DNA of 64,000 nucleotides from Tricholoma matsutake (lineage: Eukaryota; Basidiomycota; Agaricomycetes; Agaricales; Tricholomataceae). Positions within the stretch are counted from its first letter, which is position 1, and each line of letters starts with the position of its first letter. The stretch lies in the NCBI GenBank assembly GCA_026075535.2, contig AP026550.1, positions 5,642,001-5,706,000 on the forward strand. Reading direction: 5' to 3'. Below, in pieces: positions 1 to 10,386 of this stretch. The notes below the pieces were generated by a model. That model was given only the letters and a program-made list of their open reading frames with translations, searched no databases and was not told the DNA's origin. The position numbers and the translations under genes were made by a program.

Positions 1-775
1 TCAATGAATGCCAGGACGATTGGGATGATCTCCTTCCTTTGGCCGAGTTCGGATACAACAACCATGTCCATGCTTCCACTCAACAGACCCCTTTCCTCTT
101 AGACACTGGATGACATCCACGCATGGGATTTGAACCTCGCCAAACTCCCTCACACATCGAGACGGTGAATGAGTTCACAGAACACATGAGGGATAGCTTG
201 GAGGAGGCAAGGGCAGCCTTAGCAAAGGCAAAGGATGACATGGCATGATTTTACAACCAACGCCACTCCCCAACCCCTCAGTACAAGGTTGGTGATCGAG
301 TCTTGACTCCAGTGACATCTCCACTACACGTCCATCCAAGAAACTCGCTCATTGCTTCTTGGGACCTTTCCCCATTGTCAAGTGTGTTGGAACACATGCC
401 TATCGTCTACGCCTCCCAGCCTCCATGTCCAGACTCCATCCCATCTTCCATGTCGTCAAATTGCTTCCAGCTTCCCCAGATCCGTTCCCGGGACGCCATT
501 CACACCCACCACCACCACCTACAGTGATCGAGGGAGAACCCCAATACGAAGTCGAGTCAATCTTGGACAGCCATTTGCGTCGAGGAAAACTCCAGTATTT
601 GGTACATTGGAAGGGTTATGGGTATGAGGAGAACTCATGGGTCGAAGAGTCTGATGTAAATGCCCCTCGGTTAATCAAGGAATTCCACCGACGGCACACT
701 GCTGCACCGCATCGCATTCAAGTCATGGACTTTGGTCGTATGCGATTTCGAATGCATCAGGGCAATGCATCTTAG
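1..775 (+). pseudogene. Ty3/Gypsy chromovirus pol, 3' end (integrase C-terminus and chromodomain), copy 1
   Basis: The last part of a chromovirus polyprotein enters from the left edge. It encodes the end of the integrase core, the GPF/Y-type region (LGPFPIV, HPIFHVVKLLP) and a chromodomain (YEVESIL, LVHWKGYGYEENSWV) that in this family tethers integration to chromatin. It is the same family as the complete element at 37122-43168. Compared with that copy it has a stop where a Gln codon stands (TGA at 109-111), a shared TGA at 244-246, and a 4-bp deletion near 302 that breaks the frame. It cannot make a functional protein. The TAG at 773-775 is followed by a polypurine tract and the 3' LTR. Confidence 0.92.
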
Positions 776-786
776 AGAGGGGGTGA

Positions 787-1212
787 TGTAAGGGGACTAG
801 GGGGGTGCCCTGTGTGTTTTTCCTATTTTTTATGTTCATCCTATATTTTTCCCCACCTCATTTCCTTCTATTCTTCATTTTCTATGATTTTTCCGGATTT
901 TATTTCTAATTTTCCCTTGCTATCATGTTTGTACATGTTGACACTTTTATATTTAGAGGCGGAGTACCCCTGCCAACACATACCCCTTGGTATGATGTCA
1001 TTCGGCGGCCTTGATCCACCTATCTCCGCCTTTTTCTATTTTTAGGTTATATTTGATTTTTGTTGTCTTCACATATACTGGGCATCAGCAAGGGGATCCT
1101 TAGAGTTTTCTCTTCGGATTTCCCTTTGCTAGGTGTGTCCCCAATGCCTGTATTATGTAGTATAATTTTGACTTTGGATTTCCCTTTGCTAGAGGCTTAG
1201 GTTGCCCTTATA
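787..1212 (+). repeat. 3' LTR of chromovirus copy 1, 426 bp
   Basis: This LTR has exactly the same length (426 bp) and the same ends (TGTAAGGGGA to TTGCCCTTATA) as the two LTRs of the complete element at 37122-43168, from which it differs at roughly a dozen sites. It directly follows the purine-rich tract GAGAGGGGGTGA. The partner 5' LTR and target duplication lie outside the window. The copy is clearly older than the complete element. Confidence 0.93.
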
Positions 1213-1405
1213 ACTGCGACCCTATCTTAGCATATAATTGATGTGCTGTCAGAGTATAACTCTCCTTACCTGCCATTTCCTCCCCTCCTCCCCCCCAACC
1301 TGAGCAATTGAACAATGACTCCAGACCTCACAAACTGTCTCACCAACCCTCATCACCAACACCATTAACAACTCACAGTCATACATGCCAACTAATTAAA
1401 CACAT

Positions 1406-2572
1406 ATGCACACCTCTCCTCTCCACCCTGGTCCAGCTCTCCTACTAACCTTGAAAACACAGTACTGCCTGTACCTGCACCAATACCCCATTCTCAACTA
1501 CCCAATCTCACAGATGACTCTGATGACAAATACCCCAATCCCTCCACATTCATGGCACCAATCATCAATCCCCTGTATGCTCTTGCTGAAGTCTGACAAA
1601 GCTCCCTGACCATGGCACCTATCCTTTCTCTGGGTAGCCTCACAATTCCTGTCCTTTGCACTTTTGAAACTGCCTGTTGGCATTACTTTGCAAACAAAGA
1701 GATTGCTGCTGATGACTAAGTTGGCAAAATACTATACAATTTTGAATCTGCTACCATTCAGTCTTGGGTCCTTGCAGAGGAGGACCATCTCACTATGTTA
1801 ACATTCAAAGTCTTCATGATGGAGTTCAAGCTCAAGTTCCTGGTGTGCTCATGGGAAGATGAACTCATCCAGGACCAGATAGCCTTTCAATCCATGATGC
1901 CATTCCTCACCTGGATCAACAAGGTATGCAATGCCAATGACAAACTCCATGCTGCCAGCTCCACATAATACATTGCCCCAACTGATCTCTGAAAGCACCT
2001 CATCCCTTGTTTTTCCCTGGCCCTCAAACACTTGTACAACAGCAACAATGGGATTCCTCCTGGTGGTACAGTAGGAATGCTGGATGCCATCACAGCCTTG
2101 GAGGAATAGCAGGAGTGGGTTCACCTTCTGGAACAGGACCTCAACATCCATTGCTCACAATGGGTCACCAAAGCCAAGAAGACCAAAACAGTAACTGTCA
2201 ACACCCCCCACTGCAATGACTGCCTCCACCAACAGCTACAACTCCCCCCCCCCCCCTCCCTTGTCTCATCAGAAGAGAAGGCACTGCTCTCCCTGCACCT
2301 TGGGTGCTTCAAATGCCAAACACTTTATACTGGCCACATCTCACAAAATTGCAAAGTGACAAGATGCACCTTGGAAGCATGCAAGATGCCACCAAAGCAA
2401 AAGTGGCATTTGAGAAGAGCCAAACAACCACGCATATCACCATGGTTTTCAAAGAAAGTAACAACAAAGACTTCTTTGATGACTGCAAAGAACAAGGTGA
2501 AGGAGATGAGTACATGCCCCACCATTTTTCATTTCCTGAGCACCTGTGATGGACTTGTTGCATTGACACATC
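1406..2572 (+). pseudogene. Gag remnant of a decayed Ty3-type retroelement (left half)
   Basis: Fragments in shifting plus frames read as a fungal Ty3-type Gag. A capsid-like stretch lies at about 1740-1970 (FMMEFKLKFL, DELIQDQIAFQ). A zinc-knuckle-like motif, CFKCQTLYTGHISQNC, is encoded from about 2305; its C-X2-C-X6-H-X4-C spacing is two residues longer than the usual knuckle. The stretch then runs into WTCCIDTS at about 2551-2574, which in this family precedes the protease. Stops and frameshifts make it dead. The matching protease and reverse transcriptase resume at about 8742 on the same strand, so this appears to be the left half of one element that was later split. Confidence 0.65.
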
Positions 2573-2879
2573 AGGAAAAAACTTTCGGGCCATAGCACTC
2601 CGCCAAGGTACAATAGTTGTATATAGGCTCCAACACAATATATATCCATCGCAGATGATCCGGTAGCTATATGTAGCCCACAATGACCTGATCGTCTCAA
2701 GGGAGCGGCTCAGTAGTGTGGAGTATCAAATTGGATGGATTTCCATAGCTGATATAGCTTGCTATAGATCATAGTGAGGCACTTATAGTCCTAGTAGCCA
2801 AGGTATTCTATCGTTACTAATTGTGTAAATAGACATCCATTAGAAGTCCCTTGTGATTACAAACATATCAGGATTAATG

Positions 2880-5875
2880 TGACTATTCACCCAAAAACTT
2901 GTTGCCTTCTGCAGTACATTGTCAGTTGTCCAAGTGCGATCCAAAACTCTACCAGCTTTTCCCATCAAATGACACCCTCAAACAAAATGATCCACCGAAA
3001 CAATCTCAGCATTGGGATGATGATGGCGTGTGGATTGTCGAACCACATACATGCCGGTAACATGATCAGGCACACCGAGAGGAGAGAACCATTCGATATA
3101 AGCCAATGGACAGGCATGCACACCAAATTGTGGAGGAAGGTCGAAAATAACATGAACTTGGGCAACGCGGAGACCTGTGGATATGATTGATAAGGATTAG
3201 TAGCTGTTGGTTAGATGGTGTTCAACTTTTTGAAGACTCACCCTCTAGCGACAAAGAAGGCCTGTAAGAAGCAGGGTTTTCAACCACAAATACCATATCA
3301 AAATTTGCTATGACGCCAGGTCGCCGACCTTGATGCTCGCAGGCTGGAGTTGTTCATATGTGTTCAATGATCGGGTTTGCGCTTATATTTTGATTGGGCA
3401 GCAGGATAAGTGAGATTTGTTTATAAACATTGAAGCGGTCGTACTTCGATGGTATTGGTGCATTGGAGGTGTGTTTCTGGATGAAGCTAGTGAAAACCTG
3501 TAAAAAATCGGAGACAAGATGGTGAGTTTTGATGTGATTGATAGAAACATTGGAAAATGGCGGTTTCTTAGCAACTCGCCAGTGTTTCGAAGGTAGGACT
3601 GCCATCCATTTCACAGCGGCAGACTGGGAGACTAAGTCCTCGAGATCTTCAATCTCTGACATATCCTGTTCAGAACCATCATTGGTAAGATCTGGTCGAG
3701 GATGACACCATGCGAGATAAGCCACACGGAGGAAGATTGCTTCTTGACGTTGAAGACAGATTGCCATCTGCTCCAGGAAATCATGTTTGTTACTTGCACA
3801 ATAGCCCTCCTTCGCGAAGTCGATATGGAGTCATTCAGGTAACTCAGTGTTGTATCCATCAGCACTGCCAAGAGAGCGGATTGCGTTGATGTAATGCTGG
3901 ATGTTGTGGAGTTTGGGAATGTTGAAGTGCTCACGTATTCCAAGCTCAATGAACACAGTTTTGTACACGTGAAAGGTTTCGAGGCATCGTTGAAGGCAGG
4001 CCAGGGTTTTGGTGGTATGGGAATGGAGTTGTGAGAAATAGATGAAATCGATAACGGCACGTACGACTGTGAGAACGTCGTCGCTCACTGCACCTGCCAG
4101 CACACCAACAAAAATTCGTTGCATCTCCTTATGCTCCCTCCCTGTCCACTGACTCACAAATGAAATTCCTTTTTTAAAGTGTCACAAACCTGAATAGCCA
4201 GTTATAACCTTAAAATGTGCGTCGAGTTCATCCTCCCCAATTAATGCTGTACACCATTTTACCAGGTGGTCCTTGAACATGCCCTTATGCAGCTGATGGA
4301 GTATGTCAGGTGTAAAACAGTTGAAGATATTGGTATGGGGTAGGGCCTTCCAAAATGGCTTGTAAATTGGCCATAATCCTTGGTCATTGAAACTCTGGGC
4401 TGATTTCTCGTTTCTAGATTTCCTTCTCTTGTCCTGGTTCAGGAGCTTGATGGTTTCATCGGTTTCTCACCATAAGGTCAAAACAAGATCACCGTGTTTC
4501 TCTGGATCCACTTTGCATTGCGGGCATCGGTTTTCTTTGCAACATGCAACCAAGCACTGTTCAGGATAGTCGGCAACATAAGCAGCCAGGATTGGGAAGA
4601 TACATCGGATTTTCGAATCAGCACAGGTCATTTCAGCACCATGCTTCCCTGCTTCGATGAGAGGCTTCAGTATTTGGGACATGCAGTGGTGGAATAGGCG
4701 GTATCCAGCCACTGAATGCGACTTGTCATCAAAACACTCCAATTTTGTGACAGGTAAGTAACCCACAAGGACAGTGGCATTCGACGACACCTTATGTAAA
4801 AATTACACCAGTTTCTGCAGCTATTCATGCAATGACAAACCTGGCACCTTGTCTCCTTCGCAATATTTCCTAGTGTAAGATATACTGGCCATGCTGATTT
4901 ATCGCCTCGAAATTGTGTTAAGTGTGTCTTGTCTGATGCGAGGATGACTGGTGCTACAACACCCCCATCAGGAATTTTGTCCTGGGAAGGGAAATGTTAG
5001 CTTCATTGCCACGTCAAAACATGAACGACTACCTGTGTTTTCCACCACCAGTCAGCCGTCCATGTTTCATCAATCACACGATTGGTACATCCTTTATCTG
5101 TAAATATCTGGGCTGGCTCAAATGATATTTTGTCTTTGAAAGCTGGGTTACCAATCAACTCTTGGATACATTCAAGAGGGTTGCGACGCCAGAGCTCTAT
5201 CTCCTCACTCATCTTCTCACCATCTTCTCCCTCACAGTCTCCCGACACAGTTACAATGTCACAAACCCAATCAGGACCCGTTGGCAGCAGATCGATCTTT
5301 TTCAAGAATGAATAAGTGTTGTGGAATGAAAGGCAGCTGCACTCTTGAATCTGTGAGGCAGTCAGTCTTGTTCTGTATGTGCGTTCACAGACTTACGATG
5401 GGCAATTTGAGGTACTCATCAATTGATTTTTGACCGACATTCCTGATAAGCCACTGTGCTAACTCCCATTCCTCATGGTTGTCAAATGGTGCCCATGTGT
5501 TCTCCCCATTCAAATGCTGTGTCTTGTACCACTCTTCAAAACATGTCTTTCCCTCACCTAAAATTTTGGCTACGTGCCCAGGATAGCAGACTCGGTATCA
5601 GTTCTGGCTTCGAGGATCGTCAACATTGTCAATGTCCTCAATCTCGACAGACTGTTGCCTAGCCTGAGGGATGTTGGCACTTGGTCTCGATGGGAGCTGA
5701 TCATCGGGAGGAAGAAATGTTTCATCAGGGTTTGCCATTTCAATGTCAGAGTCATCCGACTCATCCCTGAGCATACTAGGCATCAAATCATTGAGGGTAG
5801 TGGCATTCTCGCCAACCTTCGTGGAGGTGAGCTTGAGCAGATCACCTTGCCATGCTTGGAAGCACCTTGGTGAGT
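2880..5875 (-). pseudogene. Plavaka-type DNA transposase (spliced, one or more stops)
   Basis: Minus-strand exons follow the Plavaka family from N- to C-terminus: ENTWAPFDNHEEWELAQWL near 5440-5510, WRRNPLECIQELIGNP near 5160-5200, TWTADWWWKTQ near 5045, PVILASDKT and FRGDKSAWPVYLTLGNI near 4870-4960, then [29 protein letters not shown] and [27 protein letters not shown] with GIREHFNIPKLHNIQHY follows at 3870-4150, and a degraded C-terminus (PLAYIEWF, GMYVV, VRGCHL) reaches about 2900. The protein would catalyse cut-and-paste transposition. Splice sites are recognisable, for example an intron with GTAAGT near 5395. A TGA at 3831-3833 replaces the Arg (CGA) expected before LHIDFAK. The exact start was not resolved. 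The neighbouring divergent DUF6532 gene may be cargo. Confidence 0.8.
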
Positions 5876-5899
5876 GTGCGATGTGTCAGTTCAGTGCTG

Positions 5900-6358
5900 T
5901 CCGGGTAGGTTTAATCTGATGGCAGTATCTGCAGTGGTGGGACTCGGAAGGCATCTGGTACAAATTAATTTTCCACTGGTTGGCAAACCATTCAAACTAC
6001 AAGCCTCAACTTCCACGCTCCACTGGGATGTCCGCTCTCCATGTTGCAGTGCGGAATATGTTTATCTGCCAGGGTATGTTATCTTCCGGTTGTGTCTTGT
6101 GAACCCCTATGACGCAATCACGTTTTCAGTCAGGATATGTTATCTTCCAGTTGTGTCTTGTGAACCCCTATGATGCGATCACATTTTCAGTCGCGCCATG
6201 TTTCATTTCAATTTCTTCATTGATTTTTAATTTGTTTGTTGATTGCTCTGTTGAATATTGATCTTTATTTCCTCGCATAAAGAGTGGCACACAAACACGA
6301 ACAGAAAACTATAAATTGCCAGGGGACGTCTCGCTGCCTCTTGCTGTCCATTGTTGCA
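5900..6358. promoter_or_regulatory. Divergent intergenic region with a 62-bp tandem duplication
   Basis: This gap between the divergent transposase and DUF6532 gene must hold the promoters of both. A unit of about 62 bp (TATGTTATCTTCC to TTTTCAGTCA) is present twice in tandem at about 6075-6198. Most differences between the two copies are transitions at CpG or its decay products (ACGTTTT/ACATTTT, GACGCA/GATGCG). No convincing TATA box or start-site motif was identified. Confidence 0.5.
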
Positions 6359-8413
6359 ATGCCACAATCTAATCGCTCAGCCCACCAAGCTAGTATTCAA
6401 GCGGCAAAGGAGAATGTCACTCCTCAGGTCTCACACAGGGGACCTTCGGGTCATCAATGTCAACCCACTGAGAAGGTTGCCACCCTTCGTATGTGTTACC
6501 TCACTCATTCCACTAGAAAATCACTACCTAATTTTTAATATCTCATCACAGGTGCTGAAGAAGTGGCTGCTATGGAGCGGCGTGAGGCAGCCAAAGCCTG
6601 GAAGCTTCAACGTGCTCGCCGAGCCATTGAGAACAGTGATGATGAAGGTGATGGCACTGACAGGTCTCAAAGTGATGATGTGGATGCACCAACTACTGTA
6701 AGTTGGCTTATTATTTGTTGATTTACTGACTCGTATTTTATGTTTTCTAGTTTACAACTCAGACCATAGCTTCCAAATCAGTGATCCTCAAAAACAAAGC
6801 TCTCGCCAAATGTGATCGCCAACTTGCTGCTCATGCTGAGGCTGCTCGCAAAGCCGAAGATCTTGCCGAGCGTGATCGCCAATGTGCTGTTCAGGCTCAT
6901 GCTGCTCACGAAGCCGAATATCTTGCTGAGTGTGATCACCAACGTGCTGTTCAAGCTCATGCTGCTCGCGAAGCCAAATATCTTGCCAAATGTGACCACC
7001 AACTTGCTGCTCATGCTCAGGCTGCTTGCAAAGCTGAAGATACCTCTGATGAAAGTGTACGGTAACCTCTTGCTGCTTAATCACCAACTAATGATTAAAT
7101 CTGTAGCGTGGATGCTCACTTGTGCAATCTAAGACTCATGGTCGACGTATGGCCCCCTCCAGTCCCTCCCCCAACAGAAATTCCAATGGCAGTGATGACT
7201 TCGATAGCTTGGATGGTCCCTCCCATGATCATCATAGGGACACCTCTCGTAGTCCTTCACACACACCTTTGGTTGACCCTGAAGATGTTCTCAAATGGCA
7301 GGCATCTTCTTGCGACTCCCTCAGAGATTTGAAAGTACTGAAGACCTCAAGTGGATGCCCGAAGGCAGCTGACTACAATGACACCATGAAAGCTCTTATT
7401 CTTGCAGCTATCTCGAACTACCAATCAAATATCAGCACGGTCAGTGCCTTTCCAGATAATGCAAAGGAATCAGAAGTACTTGCACAGGTTTGGAAGGATG
7501 CGTGTGTGCAGCTTGACATAGAAGCTCACATCACTCCTCGAATTGCAAAGCTCATTAAGTGTTTCTTCCAACTGTACAAATTGACATATATTAATTCCTC
7601 ACTGGTGGCAGATTACTAGCCGTGGTTCCCAGCTCCGTGGTGAACTCAAATCAAAGACGCGCCCCTTAGTTGAAGCCTTTTTCGGGTTTGAGAGTGGGCT
7701 CAATCGGAAGATTATTGCAAGAAATCGCCAGACTGCAGAAGATTTGAAGGATGGTAAAGGTTTTGTTTATAAGGTATTATTCTCTGCCACACCTTTGTAT
7801 TTATGATGACGCAGATGTTTCAACTTTGGCCATGAAGGTGACTAATGCTGACACAATGAATCGCAAAGGCATGTACCAGGCAAGGATATTACAGAAGGTC
7901 GTGAATGTGATGTGGTTCTGCAACAAGCAAGACAAGGGTGTTGTTCACACAGCGCAGTTCAGTCCGCTCACCATCTTGGCTCTTGCACTTGTTCTTGCTG
8001 CCATATGTACTCATGTAGTTGTCTCTTCTTAAACTTGTCATGTATTTATTTAGATTGAGTGCTGCATCGACAAGTGGATTACTGGTGTCAGGACTGATAT
8101 CCCATTCAGCACTGCTCTCTACAAGGACATTTATGAAGATCATGTCTGTTGCCTTGAGCGCTTTGACAAGATCACAAAGCAACAGATTCTCACCAATATC
8201 CTCGTCAAGCTCTACAACCGTGGCAGGTACACAATAAATGGTTTCTTGGTAATCTAACTTTCTAATCATTTCCTCAGATTTCATGCTGGCGCACAGCCAA
8301 TTTCCACTGCTGGTGCACCTACCATTTCTGATAATGCATTCATTGCCGCTCTGAAGGAATATGAGGATGAATCCCAGACTGAGTCTGATGGCGAGAATGG
8401 AGATAGTGACTAG
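6359..8413 (+). CDS. DUF6532-domain protein, 558 aa, 8 exons
   Basis: Spliced model with introns 6489-6551, 6698-6750, 7057-7106, 7559-7619, 7754-7814, 8015-8053 and 8227-8277. The exons sum to 1677 nt, a whole number of codons. Start ATG 6359, stop TAG 8411-8413. Residues about 285-515 match DUF6532, a domain of unknown function amplified in agaricomycetes: a helical region YNDTMKALILAAISNY, then RGSQLRGELKSKTRPLVEAFFGF, the hydrophobic helix LALALVLAAI, and IDKWITGVR with FSTALYKDIYEDH. Residues 116-190 are nearly four tandem 20-residue repeats rich in Ala, His and Asp. The C-terminus is acidic (Asp/Glu/Ser). No stop or frameshift was seen, unlike the neighbouring transposase. The 39-nt intron at 8015-8053 is unusually short and is the least certain join. 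Function unknown. Confidence 0.82.
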
Positions 8414-8741
8414 TAGATACTGATTCTGTTGCATTATGTTTACTTTTGATTATCTTTTGATTATCCATTTTTGGCAATGCAATGTTTTTTACTTCGAATA
8501 CATTGAGCTATATGTGCTCAAGATGATGCTAGATTGAACTATACAGTACGTTGTAGAGATATGGCAGCTACTGCTTTACAGAATTATGGAAACTATGTTG
8601 TGCAAGGTCATTCTCACAGGTGCTACTGTAGGAGTGATAGCACTATAAATCATTGGCATGTTGCTACCAAGTGCTATAAATCAGGGGGCAGTCTATGGGG
8701 CTATGCATGCTACAATGGCTATATACTGCTACCTAGACATC

Positions 8742-9930
8742 TGCTTTTTCCTGATGCACTCCCTTCACCTGTGCACCCACTCCCATTTCTGCACTAATTG
8801 ATCATGGCTCTCCCCCAATACTGATTTCTAGTGAACTCATCAAAATCCTAGGACTCATTGCAAAACCATTATTCAAGCCACTTTCTGTGTCAGCTGCACT
8901 CATGAAAGAAAAGAGAAAACTGGACTCTAGTTTGTTACTATTGCAGTACTGTAGACTATATATTCAATTGACCAATGCTGTATGGAAATCCAAAGCAATC
9001 AATGCCATCATTTACCCAGAGCTACACACAGACCTCATCCTCAGGCTTGACTTCCTCTCCAAGAATAAAAATGTCATTGATATGCACCCTCATGCTGTTG
9101 TTGACAAGACCACAGGTTACAACCTTCTCAACTCCCCTGATCCTACCCTGAATAAGAAACATCCCATAACATTGCCTTACCAATGACATAAAGAAGAGCA
9201 GCACCTTAAGCCAGGCCAAGAACAATGCTGGAAAATATGGAAGCTCATACACCTTGAGTTGAAAATGTTATTTAACAAAAATTCTGAATGTTTTGACGTG
9301 GAGGCCTACACCACTGGACCTGCATGCATCATTGCAGTGGTGTGAACCAAGATCACAGAGCTCACAAACATGGTGGAGTTACTGCACATGGACAACTCCT
9401 TCAAAATGAAGTACAAAGATCATTTTCCTATGGACATTCCTCATGTATGGGACCTGCCAACAGATGTATACTACCACATTGAACTGCAACCTGTGTCTGC
9501 TGCATATACTTACAGTTGCCCACAGAAATACTGTGCAGGATGGAAAACAGTAATTGAACAGCATGGAGCCACTGGACACATTCATCCATCATCATCCCCA
9601 TCTGTGTCTCCATCATTCATCATTCCAAAAACTGATCTTACCACCCTCCCATGCTGGGTAAATGACTACTGACACCTCAACCACCAGACTATTCCTGACA
9701 ACTACCCCTTGCCCCAAATCAATAACATCCTAGCAGACTGCATTAAAGAAAACGTCTGGGGAAAGATTGATATAACAAACTCATTTTTTCAAACACTGGT
9801 GCACCTGGACCATGTCAAATACACCACAGCCCTGACACCCTTCAGCCTCTGGAAATGTGTAGTTATAGTACCTCTTACACACTACATTTCCTCACACTTT
9901 TGCATTACCTTCTATCTTACCCAACATATG
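8742..9930 (+). pseudogene. Ty3-type protease and reverse transcriptase remnant (right half)
   Basis: The plus strand encodes a degraded aspartic protease (ALIDHGSPPILISSELI at about 8793, then TDLILRLDFLSKN at 9030). After a gap comes the start of a reverse transcriptase: YNYIEL-like YYHIELQP at 9470, FIIPKTDLTTLPCWVNDY, then NYPLPQINNILADC and KIDITNSFFQ at 9700-9795. Homology stops abruptly after about 9850; the YxDD catalytic core, RNase H and integrase are absent. Several stops interrupt it. By orientation, order and reading sense it continues the Gag remnant at 1406-2572. Confidence 0.72.
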
Positions 9931-9968
9931 TGATCACACCACAGTCATGTGGCTACAGATCATTATTG

Positions 9969-10028
9969 TACAATGTAAACTAATACTTTTATCATCTTGA
10001 ATTCATACTATCATCTAGTTTACATTGT
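9969..10028. repeat. 13-bp inverted repeat with a 34-nt loop
   Basis: ACAATGTAAACTA near 9969 is mirrored by TAGTTTACATTGT ending at 10028. The stem is exact. It lies between the truncated reverse transcriptase and the end of the intron-like chain. It could be a small terminal-repeat relic or a transcript hairpin. Confidence 0.6.
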
Positions 10029-10386
10029 TTTATCTCTTGAGTATTGGGAGTTCCAACTCTCTTCCACTGATTGGATTCAAAAATCAAGAGTGACAGTAAT
10101 ATGGTAGAAGAAGGCAGATAATGCCATAAGGATTGAAAGCTACTGCAGCCAAAACAGAATAAAGAATAGGTATAGGGATATTCCAAAAAATGAATTAATA
10201 AAGTCCCAAGCAAATAAACACATCTTCTAAGGATTTCCAAGACCCAAAATATCACATGTGATCTAAGGATTTTTTGGAACAAAACCACATGAGACATGGC
10301 AAAAGGCAAAAACCAATAGCTCACCAAAAAACTGTCAATAACAAAAAGGTTGCTTGAGTATGATCTGAAATAAAAATAATACATAC

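Larger units (their letters stand above)
2573..8736. mobile_element. Candidate composite DNA transposon: Plavaka transposase plus DUF6532 gene
   Basis: The block lies between two halves of one dead Ty3 element. The Gag half ends at about 2572 in IDTS and the protease half resumes at about 8737. Both edges contain ACATC (2568-2572 and 8737-8741), a possible 5-bp target duplication that would rejoin the frame. Inside are a Plavaka-type transposase on the minus strand and a DUF6532 gene on the plus strand, divergently arranged. The ends have short inverted similarities (ATAGCAC, AATGACCT motifs) but no long clear terminal inverted repeat, so the exact borders are inferred. That both genes moved as one unit is a hypothesis. 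Confidence 0.45.
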
